Position numbers and translations under genes: made by a program. A DNA stretch of 64,000 bases from Patulibacter brassicae. GTDB taxonomy: Bacteria > Actinomycetota > Thermoleophilia > Solirubrobacterales > Solirubrobacteraceae. How positions within the stretch are numbered: position 1 is the stretch's first letter; every line of letters begins with the position of its first letter. Below, piece after piece: positions 25,081 through 33,480 of this stretch. The DNA lies in contig NZ_JAXAVX010000002.1 in assembly GCF_033949425.1 (NCBI RefSeq), forward strand, positions 186,001 through 250,000, in the 5' to 3' direction. The notes beneath the pieces were generated by a model. The model saw only the letters and a list, made by a program, of their open reading frames with translations, had not been told where the DNA came from and did not search any database.

Positions 25081-26760
25081 ATGGATCGCTCATCACGTCC
25101 CCGCTCCGGTGCCACCCGGCGCGAGCTCGTCGCCACCGGCGCCGGTCTGCTCGCGCTCGGCGCCGCCGGTGCGCTCACCACCCCTGCCCACGCCCGGCTG
25201 CTGGCCACCGGCAAGGTCCGGGGGCTCGGACGCGGCCGCTTCGCCGACGGCGTCGCGTCCGGGGAGCCGGGGCCGAGCGCGGTGACCTTCTGGGGGCGCC
25301 TGCGGACCGACCGGCCACGCAGCGCCGCGCGGCTCGTCGTGGCGACCGACGAGGGCCTGCGCGACGTCGTCGCCACGACGCTCGTGCCGACCTCCTCGGC
25401 GGTCGACCACACGCTGAAGGCCCGTGTCGGCGGCCTGCAGCCGAGCCGCCACTACTGGTACGCGTGGCAGTCCGCCGACGACGTCTCGCCGGTCGGACGC
25501 ACGAAGACCGCGCCGCCCGCCGACAGCCGCCAGGCCGTCGCCGTCGGCTTCTCGTCCTGCCAGAGCTACCCGCACGGCTTCTTCAACGCGCACGCGGACG
25601 CGGCGGCGCAGGACCTCGACCTCTACGTCCAGCTCGGCGACTACACGTACGAGTACGCGTTCGGCGACTACGGCGACCTGCGCGGCAAGGGCGGGGTCGA
25701 CTTCGCCTCCGTCGACCTGCGGACGTATCGCGACAAGCTGCGGCTCTATCGCGCCGACGCGGCGCTCCGGGAGCTCCACCGGCTGCACCCGGTGATCCAC
25801 ACCTGGGACGACCACGAGGTCGCCGACAACTACACCGACGGCCAGCCGTCGCCGTCGGCGCAGCAGCGCAACGCGGGCTACCGCGCGTCCTTCGAGTGGA
25901 TGCCGCGGATCGCGGTGCCGGGCGACCGCTTCCGGCTCTTTCGCGGGCTGCGTCTCGGACGGACCGTCGAGCTCCTCATGCTGGACGAGCGCCAGTACCG
26001 CGACGTCGCGGTCGTCGGCCGCTCGATCCTCGGCCGCCGGCAGATGGAGTGGCTGAAGGGGCGCCTCGCGACGACCGACGCGAGCTGGAAGCTCCTCGGC
26101 AACCCCGACCTCTTCGCCCCGCTCGGGCTCAACCCGACGGGCGAGGGGCTGGTGGACCCGATCAACTTCGACGGCTGGGGCGGCTACCCCCACGAGCGGA
26201 CCGAGGTCCTGCAGCACCTCGTCGCCAGCCGGATCGACGACGTGGCGCTGCTCACCGGCGACGTCCACATGTTCATGGCCAACGACCTCATGATCGGCGG
26301 TCGATCGGTGGCGACGGAGTACATGGGCGGCTCGGTGACCTCGCCGGGCCTCGACGTCCTCGAGGGCACGACGGCGTCGGTCGTCCGGGGGATCAACCCG
26401 CACATCAGGTTCCTCGACGGCCTGCACCACGGCTGGGCCGTCGCGCGCGCCTCGGACCAGCGGCTGGAGATCGAGTTCCGCGCCAGCGACTCCGTCGTCA
26501 GCGGCGCCCCGAGCCGGACGCTCGCCCGCTTCCGCCAGGATCGCGGCGAGAACCGCGTGACCCAGGTGGCCGGGGCGACCCGGGCCAGCGACCGGGCGTT
26601 CCGCGAGGACCCGGCCCGTGCGCCGGTCGCGCCCGGCACCCCGCTCGCCGCGCGCGCCGCCCGGATCGATCGCGCCGCGACCCGCGACCTCGAGCGCCGC
26701 GCCCGCGGCGGCGCCGCCGAGCGCGCCCTGCGCGCCGACCGTGCCCGGAGCGGCCGATGA
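25081..26760 (+). CDS. phoD: Tat-exported PhoD-family alkaline phosphatase/phosphodiesterase
   Basis: 559 residues. The Tat signal has R13-R14 (ATRREL) before a hydrophobic stretch and PAHA cleavage. The core shows SSCQ, QLGDYTYEY, HTWDDHEVADNY, LDERQYR and LLTGDVH, the PhoD Fe/Ca-site residues. Such enzymes release phosphate from phosphodiesters such as teichoic acids or phospholipids outside the cell. A basic Ala/Arg-rich tail of about 45 residues ends the protein. ATG 25081 is chosen because it directly precedes the Tat signal. The stop overlaps the next gene (ATGA). Confidence 0.93.
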   Translation: MDRSSRPRSGATRRELVATGAGLLALGAAGALTTPAHARLLATGKVRGLGRGRFADGVASGEPGPSAVTFWGRLRTDRPRSAARLVVATDEGLRDVVATTLVPTSSAVDHTLKARVGGLQPSRHYWYAWQSADDVSPVGRTKTAPPADSRQAVAVGFSSCQSYPHGFFNAHADAAAQDLDLYVQLGDYTYEYAFGDYGDLRGKGGVDFASVDLRTYRDKLRLYRADAALRELHRLHPVIHTWDDHEVADNYTDGQPSPSAQQRNAGYRASFEWMPRIAVPGDRFRLFRGLRLGRTVELLMLDERQYRDVAVVGRSILGRRQMEWLKGRLATTDASWKLLGNPDLFAPLGLNPTGEGLVDPINFDGWGGYPHERTEVLQHLVASRIDDVALLTGDVHMFMANDLMIGGRSVATEYMGGSVTSPGLDVLEGTTASVVRGINPHIRFLDGLHHGWAVARASDQRLEIEFRASDSVVSGAPSRTLARFRQDRGENRVTQVAGATRASDRAFREDPARAPVAPGTPLAARAARIDRAATRDLERRARGGAAERALRADRARSGR

Positions 26761-28457
26761 CGCGGGGCAGCAGCCGTCGCGAGCTCGTCGTCGCGGGGAC
26801 GGGGACCGCGCTCGCCGCGACCTTCGCCTGGACGACCCCGGCGCACGCCCGCCTCCTGCCGGGCGGCGGGGCGCGCACGCTCGGGCGCGGCCGGTTCGCC
26901 GACGGCGTCGCGTCCGGCGAGCCGGGCCCGACCGCGGTGACGTTCTGGAGCAGGCTGCGGACCGACCGCCCCCGCAGCGCCGCGCGGCTCGTCGTCGCCC
27001 GCGACGCGGAGCTGCGCCAGGTCGTCGCCACGACGGTCGTGCCGACCTCCGCGGCGGTCGACCACACGCTGAAGGCCCGGATCGACGGCCTCGAGCCGGC
27101 CCGCCACTACTGGTACGCCTGGCAGTCCGCCGACGACGTCTCGCCGGTGGGCCGCACGAAGACGACCCCGCCGGCCGACAGCGCCACCGCGATCGCGCTC
27201 GGGTTCTCGAGCTGCCAGAAGCTGCCGACGGGGTTCTTCAACGCGCACCACGACGCGCTGACGCACGACCTCGACCTCTACGCGTTCCTCGGCGACTACA
27301 CGTACGAGTACGACGAGACGAAGAACGACCAGTCCTCGCGCCTGAACCGTCCCGGCTACGTCGATCCCGCGTCGAACGACCTCGCGAGCTACCGGGCGAA
27401 GCTCCGCCTGTACCGCAGCGACCCGGGCCTGCGCGAGCTGCATCGGCTGCACCCCGTCGTCCACACCTGGGACGACCACGAGGTCGAGAACGACTACACC
27501 GACGGCGACCCCGCGCCATCGCGCCAGCAGCGCGCGGCGGGCTACCGCGTCCACACGGAGTGGCTGCCGCGGCTGGGGATCGCGGGGGACCGCCAGCGGG
27601 TCTACCGCGGCCTGCGCCTGGGACGCACCGCCGAGCTGCTCATGCTCGACGAGCGCCAGTACCGCACGAGCGAGGAGGGCCGGCCCGTGAGCCCGCCCAC
27701 GATCCTCGGGCGTCGCCAGATGGAGTGGCTCAAGGCGCGGCTGCAGACGAGCCCGTCGCGCTGGAAGCTCGTCGGCAACCCCGACATGATCGCCCCGCTC
27801 GGCGTCGTGCTGACCGGCGCGGAAGGCCTCACGGTCAACCCCGACCAGTGGGACGGCTACCCGGCCGACCGGACCGAGATCCTCACGCACCTCGCCAGCA
27901 AGCGGATCGACGACGTCGCCTTCCTCACCGGCGACATCCACATCTACATGGCCAACCACCTCGTCCACCAGGGACGCTCGGTGGCCACGGAGTACATCGG
28001 CGGCTCCGTCACCTCGTCGGGGATCCCGGAGAGCCTCAACGGGATCGCGGCGCCGGTGATCCGCACGGTCAACCCGCACATCTCCTTCCTCGAGGGCGCG
28101 CTGCACGGCTGGGCGATCGCCCGGGCCGACGCGCGGGAGCTGCGCGTGGAGTACCGCGTGTCCGACATCCGCAAGGACCGCGCGCCGTCGCGGACGCTCG
28201 CGACGTTCGTCCAGCGGACCGGCGAGAACCGGCTCGAGCAGGCGACGCGCAGCGGGATCCGCGGCGCGCGGATCCTCGGCGAGGATCCCGCCGACGCGCC
28301 GGCGCCCGCCGGCAGCGCCCTGGCCCGCCGCCGCGACGCGGTGGCCCGGGCGGCCCAGCGCGACGCGACGCGCCGCCGGGAGGCGGCCGAGGCCCGCGCC
28401 CGCCGCGCGCGCTCCCGCGCCGGCACCCGTACGACGACGACCCGGAGCGCCCCATGA
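26757..28457 (+). CDS. phoD: second Tat-exported PhoD-family phosphatase
   Basis: 566 residues, a close tandem paralogue of the preceding gene (shared blocks GRGRFADGVASGEPGP, VDHTLKAR, HYWYAWQSADDVSPVGRTKT). The Tat motif is SSRREL at 5-10. Metal-site motifs SSCQ, FLGDYTYEYDE, HTWDDHEVENDY and FLTGDIH are intact. It differs by inserts around the YDETKNDQSS loop and near GRPVSPP, so substrate range may differ. The tail is again Arg/Ala-rich. It is coupled to its neighbours by ATGA overlaps at both ends. Confidence 0.93.
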   Translation: MTRGSSRRELVVAGTGTALAATFAWTTPAHARLLPGGGARTLGRGRFADGVASGEPGPTAVTFWSRLRTDRPRSAARLVVARDAELRQVVATTVVPTSAAVDHTLKARIDGLEPARHYWYAWQSADDVSPVGRTKTTPPADSATAIALGFSSCQKLPTGFFNAHHDALTHDLDLYAFLGDYTYEYDETKNDQSSRLNRPGYVDPASNDLASYRAKLRLYRSDPGLRELHRLHPVVHTWDDHEVENDYTDGDPAPSRQQRAAGYRVHTEWLPRLGIAGDRQRVYRGLRLGRTAELLMLDERQYRTSEEGRPVSPPTILGRRQMEWLKARLQTSPSRWKLVGNPDMIAPLGVVLTGAEGLTVNPDQWDGYPADRTEILTHLASKRIDDVAFLTGDIHIYMANHLVHQGRSVATEYIGGSVTSSGIPESLNGIAAPVIRTVNPHISFLEGALHGWAIARADARELRVEYRVSDIRKDRAPSRTLATFVQRTGENRLEQATRSGIRGARILGEDPADAPAPAGSALARRRDAVARAAQRDATRRREAAEARARRARSRAGTRTTTTRSAP

Positions 28458-29452
28458 GGACGACCGTCCTGATCCCGACCGCCGCCACGCTGGCGGCGCT
28501 CGCCGTGCCGGCGGTCGCCGGCGCGGCCGTCCCCGGCGACGACGCCGCGGGCGCCCTGAGCTTCGAGCCGGTCACCGCCGAGAACGGCCCCGTCGCGGCG
28601 CGGCAGCGCGTGCTGCGCCTCGACGGCGCGGGGCCGGACGCCGCGCCGCGATGCCTCGGTCCGCGGAGCTTCGCCCGGACCGCCTGGGCGATCGTCCCGG
28701 CCGCCGACGCGGCTCGCCGGATCACCGTCGAGGCCGCGCCGAGCATGAGCACGGCGGTGCCCGACCTGGCGCTCTACGTCCAGCCCGCCGGGCGCCGCGA
28801 CGTGACGACGGAGCCGACGACCTGCGCCGGGCGCGAGACCGTCGGGGACGGCAGCCGCGGCGACGAGGCGGCCGGCGCGACGGCCGTCGTGGGCGCCGGC
28901 CAAGCCGTGCTCGTGCAGGTCGGGTGGCGCGACGGCGACGCGCCGGAGGACGTCGTCACGACCCTCGCGCAGAGCACCGTCCGGCTCGCGGAGGCACCGC
29001 GCGGCCTCGAGCCGGCCGCGGCCCCGTCGATCCGCCTCGGGCGTCCCTCGTCGGTCGCGCTGCGCGGCGCGACGCTCGTCGGCGGCGACCCGGCCCAGCC
29101 CCGCTGCCTCTCGCAGGCCGCCGTCTGGCGCACGGTGCGGATCCGCAAGGCCGGGCGCTACGCGCTGGCCGTCGCGGGCGGCGCGACGACCGTCACGGCG
29201 TTCCGCGGCCGGCCGACCGGCGACCGCGCGCTGGCCTGCGCGAGCGACGCCGACGGCCCGCGCGTGGCCACGACCGTCCGGGCGCGCCGCAAGGGCGTCC
29301 TCTGGATCCGGCTCGGCGTGGACAGCCCCGAGTCGACCGATCCGGGTGCCGTCCTGCTGCGCGGCCCCTTCCGGACCGAGCGCCTCGCGCGCAAGGCGCT
29401 GCCGAGCACCGCGTCGCGGGCGGCCCGGATCTTCCGAGGCCGGGGCCGATGA
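28454..29452 (+). CDS. secreted protein of unknown function in phosphatase operon, 332 aa
   Basis: The protein has a Sec-type signal peptide (LIPTAATLAALAVPAVAGA, cleaved near AGAA). The mature part appears to hold two similar beta-rich halves (about 40-165 and 185-315), each with a Cys pair and an R-x-A-x-W strand (FARTAWAIV; QAAVWRTV), resembling pre-peptidase C-terminal or lectin-like sandwich folds. No catalytic motif is seen. It is locked between phoD and phoX by ATGA overlaps, so a partner role such as substrate binding or wall attachment is plausible. Unknown family. Confidence 0.75.
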   Translation: MRTTVLIPTAATLAALAVPAVAGAAVPGDDAAGALSFEPVTAENGPVAARQRVLRLDGAGPDAAPRCLGPRSFARTAWAIVPAADAARRITVEAAPSMSTAVPDLALYVQPAGRRDVTTEPTTCAGRETVGDGSRGDEAAGATAVVGAGQAVLVQVGWRDGDAPEDVVTTLAQSTVRLAEAPRGLEPAAAPSIRLGRPSSVALRGATLVGGDPAQPRCLSQAAVWRTVRIRKAGRYALAVAGGATTVTAFRGRPTGDRALACASDADGPRVATTVRARRKGVLWIRLGVDSPESTDPGAVLLRGPFRTERLARKALPSTASRAARIFRGRGR

Positions 29453-31032
29453 CGGCGACGCTCCGTCGGCGCGAGGCGCTCCTCGCCGCGGGCGCCGCGA
29501 CGCTCGCGGCGGGCTTCGGGTCCGCGTTCTGGCGCTCGGCCACGGCGACGGCGGCCTCGGCGCAGACCGGCGCGGGGCCGTACGGCCCGCTGCTGGCGCC
29601 CGACGCCAACGGCGTGCGGCTGCCGAAGGGCTTCCGCTCGCGGGTCGTCGCGCGCAGCCTGCAGCCGGTCCCCGGCACGAGCTACGTCCTGCCGCTCTTC
29701 CCCGACGGCAGCGCGACGTTCCCGACGCCCGACGGCGGCTGGATCCAGGTCGTCAACAGCGAGGTGCCCCTCATCGGCGGCGCGTCCGCCATCCGCTACG
29801 CGAAGGACGGCCGGATCGTCGACGCCTACGGGATCCTCACCGGCACGTCGACGAACTGCGCCGGCGGCCCGACGCCCTGGGGCACCTGGCTGTCCTGCGA
29901 GGAGGTCGACGAGGGCCGGGTCTGGGAGTGCGACCCGACCGGGCGCACGCAGCCGGTCGTCCGCCCGGCGATGGGCGTCTTCAAGCACGAGGCCGCCTGC
30001 GTGGATCCGGTCCACGAGCACGTCTACCTCACCGAGGACCGCGGTGACGGCTGCCTCTACCGGTTCGTCCCCGACCACTACCCCGACCTGTCCCAGGGCC
30101 GGCTGGAGGTCGCGACCGTCACCGGGACCGGCGGCGAGGGCAGCGTGTCCTGGACGCCGCTGCCCGATCCGGCGGCACGGGGGAGGGCGACTCGCGACCA
30201 GGTCGCCGGCGCGACGCGGTTCGAGCGCGCGGAGGGCATCTGGTTCGACGCCGGCACGGTCTACGTCGCCACGACGGGCGACGAGACGATCCACGCGCTG
30301 GACACGACGACGCAGCGGATCTCGATCCTCTACCGGCGCGCGGACGCGCCGGGCTCGCCGCTGCAGGGCGTCGACAACGTCACCGTCTCGCGCTCCGGCG
30401 ACGTCTACGTCTGCGAGGACAGCTACGACAACGACCCCGACGCGATGGACGTCTGCCTCATCACGCCGGAGGGCGAGGTCGCGCGCTTCTGCAAGCTCAC
30501 GGGCCGCGAGCACTTCCTGCCCAGCGAGCTGGAGAGCGAGATCACCGGCGTGGCGTTCTCCCCGGACGGGTCGCGGATGTACTTCGGCTCGCAGCGCGCC
30601 GGCGGCGTCGGCGCGGTCTACGAGATCTCCGGCCCGTTCCGGACCGCGCGGCCGACCGGCGGCGGCCCCGCGCCGGTCGACCCGGCGCTGCTCGGCCTGA
30701 CGGCGGCGAGCGCGATCTCCAGCACGGCGCTCCTGCAGGACGGCTTGCGGGTGCGCCTGACCGCGGCGGGCCCCGTCGCGGTGACGGCGGTGCTGAAGGC
30801 GCGCGTGCGGCGCAACGGCCGGCTGCGGACGGTGACCGTCGCGCGGCAGGATCGGCAGCTGGCCGCGGGCGCGACGAGCCTGCGCCTGCGGCCGCGCAAC
30901 GGGACGACCCGCGCGGCGGTGCGCGCGGTGCGCGGCGCGACGGCGGCGACCCTCGAGGTCGCGGTCCGTCAGGCCGACGGCTCGCGTGCGGTTCGGCGCC
31001 GCAGCGTCCGCATCCGCGGCCGCCGGCGCTAG
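29449..31032 (+). CDS. phoX: Tat-exported PhoX-like phosphatase (DUF839)
   Basis: 527 residues. The Tat motif RRREALLAAG is at 6-15. The beta-propeller shows family blocks: TNCAGGPTPWGTWLSCEE, FKHEAACVDP, YLTEDRGDGCLYRFVP, RAEGIWFD, and CEDSYDNDPD, which supply acidic ligands for the Fe/Ca cofactor of PhoX. Residues about 400-527 form an added Ala/Arg-rich beta domain like those on surface proteins. It is the last gene of the ATGA-coupled operon. PhoX acts on phosphomonoesters, complementing the PhoD diesterases. Confidence 0.88.
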   Translation: MTATLRRREALLAAGAATLAAGFGSAFWRSATATAASAQTGAGPYGPLLAPDANGVRLPKGFRSRVVARSLQPVPGTSYVLPLFPDGSATFPTPDGGWIQVVNSEVPLIGGASAIRYAKDGRIVDAYGILTGTSTNCAGGPTPWGTWLSCEEVDEGRVWECDPTGRTQPVVRPAMGVFKHEAACVDPVHEHVYLTEDRGDGCLYRFVPDHYPDLSQGRLEVATVTGTGGEGSVSWTPLPDPAARGRATRDQVAGATRFERAEGIWFDAGTVYVATTGDETIHALDTTTQRISILYRRADAPGSPLQGVDNVTVSRSGDVYVCEDSYDNDPDAMDVCLITPEGEVARFCKLTGREHFLPSELESEITGVAFSPDGSRMYFGSQRAGGVGAVYEISGPFRTARPTGGGPAPVDPALLGLTAASAISSTALLQDGLRVRLTAAGPVAVTAVLKARVRRNGRLRTVTVARQDRQLAAGATSLRLRPRNGTTRAAVRAVRGATAATLEVAVRQADGSRAVRRRSVRIRGRRR

Positions 31033-31039
31033 CGCCGCC

Positions 31040-31057
31040 AGCGACCGCGGTCGCTGC
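31040..31057. terminator. 18-bp perfect palindrome between converging genes
   Basis: CAGCGACCGCGGTCGCTG lies in the 29-bp gap between phoX and the converging quinone oxidoreductase. It could form a cruciform or bidirectional stem, with no loop unless the centre melts. Confidence 0.45.
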
Positions 31058-31061
31058 GCGG

Positions 31062-32042
31062 TCAGCCGAGCTCGAGGACGACCTTGCCGGTCGCGCGCCG
31101 CTCGTCGAGCGTCCGCAGCGCCTCGGCGGCGTCGGCGAGCCCGAACGTCGCCCCGACCGGCGGGTCGATCGCCCCGGAGTCGATCAGCGGCTGCAGGGCG
31201 GCGCCGATCCGCGGCCCGATCGACGGCTCGGCGAAGAACCACTCGCCCCATGCGGCGCCGATGACCTCCGTGTTGCGCAGCAGCAGGCGGTTGACCTTCA
31301 CCGTCGGGATCTCCCCGCCGGTGAAGCCGACGACGACGAGGCGCCCGGCGCGTCGCAGCGACCGGAGGCTGTCGGTGAAGCGATCGCCGCCGACCGGGTC
31401 GATGACGACGTCGACGCCGCCATCGGTGGCGTCGAGCACCTCGTCCTTCCACGGGCCGTCGCTGCGGACCACGACGTCGGCGCCGGCGGCACGGGCCACC
31501 TCGGCCTTCGCGTCGCTGGACACGACGGCGACCGTCCGCGCGCCGAGGCCCTTGGCGACCTGCAGCGTCGCGGTGCCCACGCCGCCCGCCGCGCCCTGGA
31601 CGAGGACCCAGTCGCCGGACTGCACGCGTCCGCGCGTCACGAGCGAGAAGTAGGCCGTGTGGTAGTTCAGGATCAGCGCGGCGCCCTGCGCGAAGGACCA
31701 GGAGTCCGGGATGGGGAAGGTCATCGCCGGCTGCGCCGCGGCGACCTCGGCCCACCCTCCCAGGAACGTGAAGGCGGCCACCCGGTCGCCGGGCGCGAAG
31801 CCGGACCCCTCCGGCGCGGTCCGCACGACGCCCGCGACCTCGCTGCCGGGCACGAACGGGAGGGGCGCCTTGAACTGGTACTCGCCGCGGGACTGCAGGA
31901 GCTCCGGGAACGACACCCCGGCCGCGCGAACGTCGATGATCACGCCCTCGCCGCCCTGCAGCGGCGCCGTCGGCTCGTCCAGGTCGGCGAGCGTCAGCGC
32001 GGTGTCCGGACCGGTGAGCTCGGTGATCTGCTGGGCCTGCAT
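31062..32042 (-). CDS. NADPH:quinone oxidoreductase-like zinc-independent MDR protein
   Basis: 326 residues. The GroES-like N-terminal half (FVPGSEVAGVV, PGDRVAAF) and Rossmann half (VLVQGAAGGVGTATLQVAK) match the zeta-crystallin/Qor branch. It lacks the Cys/His zinc ligands of alcohol dehydrogenases. It likely uses NADPH to reduce quinones or enoyl substrates. It has a canonical ribosome site (GAGGAG, seven bases before ATG 32042), unlike most genes here. A double GGTACC element lies in its promoter region. Confidence 0.9.
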   Translation of the reverse strand: MQAQQITELTGPDTALTLADLDEPTAPLQGGEGVIIDVRAAGVSFPELLQSRGEYQFKAPLPFVPGSEVAGVVRTAPEGSGFAPGDRVAAFTFLGGWAEVAAAQPAMTFPIPDSWSFAQGAALILNYHTAYFSLVTRGRVQSGDWVLVQGAAGGVGTATLQVAKGLGARTVAVVSSDAKAEVARAAGADVVVRSDGPWKDEVLDATDGGVDVVIDPVGGDRFTDSLRSLRRAGRLVVVGFTGGEIPTVKVNRLLLRNTEVIGAAWGEWFFAEPSIGPRIGAALQPLIDSGAIDPPVGATFGLADAAEALRTLDERRATGKVVLELG

Positions 32043-32062
32043 CGGTGCTCCTCGAAATCGGC

Positions 32063-32078
32063 GGTACCCGCTGGTACC
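32063..32078. promoter_or_regulatory. GGTACC-N4-GGTACC element before the quinone oxidoreductase
   Basis: Two GGTACC hexamers, each self-palindromic, are separated by CGCT and form a 16-bp near-symmetric site 20 bases upstream of the start codon. On the minus strand it overlaps a TAGGTA -10-like box, the position of a repressor site. Confidence 0.5.
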
Positions 32079-32131
32079 TACGGGGGCCGGACGCTATCGC
32101 ACGACCGTGCGCGGCCCCGCGCGTCGGCTGG

Positions 32132-33319
32132 TCAGTCGCGGTCGTGGCCGGGTGCCAGCAGGGACGCGGCGTCCTCCAGCGAGGCGCGGCCGCACATCGC
32201 CAGCGTCAGGTCGACGTCGGCCAGCAGCGACCGCACGACCTCGCGCACGCCGTCCTGGCCGCGCAGGCCGAGACCCCAGACCCACGGCCGCGCGACGAGC
32301 ACCGCCCGAGCCCCGAGCGCGAGCGCCTTCAGGACGTCCGAGCCGGTCCGCACGCCGCTGTCCAGCAGGACCGCCGTCTCGTCCGGCACGGCGGCCACGA
32401 CGTCGGGGAGCTGATCCAGCGACGCCACGGAGCCGTCGACCTGCCGTCCGCCGTGGTTGGACACGACGACCCCGTCGGCGCCGAGGTCGACCGCGCGCCG
32501 CGCGTCGTCGGGGTGCAGGACCCCCTTGGCGATCAGGGGCAGCGACGTCTCCTCGCGCAGCGCCGCGAAGTCCGACCAGGTCATGCCGGGGTTCGGGAAC
32601 GTCTGCGCCCACATGCCGACGGCCCCCTGCGGGTCCTCCTCCGGCGTCCGCTCGAGCTTCGCCCGGAACGCGGGGTCGGCGAGGTAGTTCGCGATCCCCT
32701 CGCCGACGAGGAACGGCAGGTACGCCTGCGCGATGTCGCGCGGGCGCCACGGCATCGTGAGCGTGTCGAGGGTCACGACGATCGCCTCGTTGCCGGCGGC
32801 CTCCGCACGGCGCACGAGGCTCCGGCGGACCTCCGGGTCGTTCGGCGGGTAGAGCTGGAACCAGCGCGGCGCGTCGGGGCAGGCGTCCGCCACGTCCTCG
32901 ATCGTCGTCGAGGCGGCGTTGGAGAGCACGTGGCAGACGCCGAGCTCGTTCGCCGCGCGCGCGACGGCGAGCTCGCCGTCGGGGTGCACGATCGACAGCA
33001 CGCCGACCGGCCCGAGGATCACCGGGCCGTTGAGCTGCGTGTCGCAGACGGTGGTGCGCAGGTCCCGCTGGGCGACCTCCCCGAGCAGCCGCGGCAGCAG
33101 GCGGTGGCGGTCGAACGCCGCGCGGTTGTCGCGCATCGTGCGCTCCTCGCCCGCGCCGCCCGCCACGTACGCGTACGCGGCCTCGGGGAGCTCCGCGCGC
33201 GCCTGCTCCTGCAGCGCGTCGAAGGTCGTGGCGAGCTCCGGGCGCTCGGCCCCGAGCCCCTTCGCGTAGACCTCGAACTGGTAGAGGCCGAAGGGCAGGG
33301 GCGGGTCGGTCGCGCTCAC
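32132..33319 (-). CDS. FMN-dependent alpha-hydroxy acid oxidase, lactate 2-monooxygenase-like
   Basis: 395 residues, a TIM barrel. YAYVAGGAGEE, RDNRAAFDRH, LDTLTMPWRPRD and the catalytic SNHGGRQVDG (active His) are present, then LLDSGVRTGSDVLKALALGA binding FMN phosphate. The overall pattern, including PNPGMTW and ILHPDDARRAVD-type blocks, is closest to mycobacterial lactate 2-monooxygenase, which converts L-lactate to acetate and CO2. Other 2-hydroxy acids are possible. The GTG start at 33319 is set by TAGCGT seven bases upstream, removing 17 in-frame residues. Confidence 0.88.
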   Translation of the reverse strand: MSATDPPLPFGLYQFEVYAKGLGAERPELATTFDALQEQARAELPEAAYAYVAGGAGEERTMRDNRAAFDRHRLLPRLLGEVAQRDLRTTVCDTQLNGPVILGPVGVLSIVHPDGELAVARAANELGVCHVLSNAASTTIEDVADACPDAPRWFQLYPPNDPEVRRSLVRRAEAAGNEAIVVTLDTLTMPWRPRDIAQAYLPFLVGEGIANYLADPAFRAKLERTPEEDPQGAVGMWAQTFPNPGMTWSDFAALREETSLPLIAKGVLHPDDARRAVDLGADGVVVSNHGGRQVDGSVASLDQLPDVVAAVPDETAVLLDSGVRTGSDVLKALALGARAVLVARPWVWGLGLRGQDGVREVVRSLLADVDLTLAMCGRASLEDAASLLAPGHDRD

Positions 33320-33480
33320 GACGCCTACGCTATCCCGCGACCGGGAGCGCGCCCGCGCCGACACCGGCACGCCCGCACGCGAGGCGCCGCCGCGGACCGC
33401 GCCGACCCGGGGGAGAACCCCACCCCGACTCGCAGGGGCGCCGCAGCGACAGCGCGTGCGATGCTCGGCACCGTGGGGGC

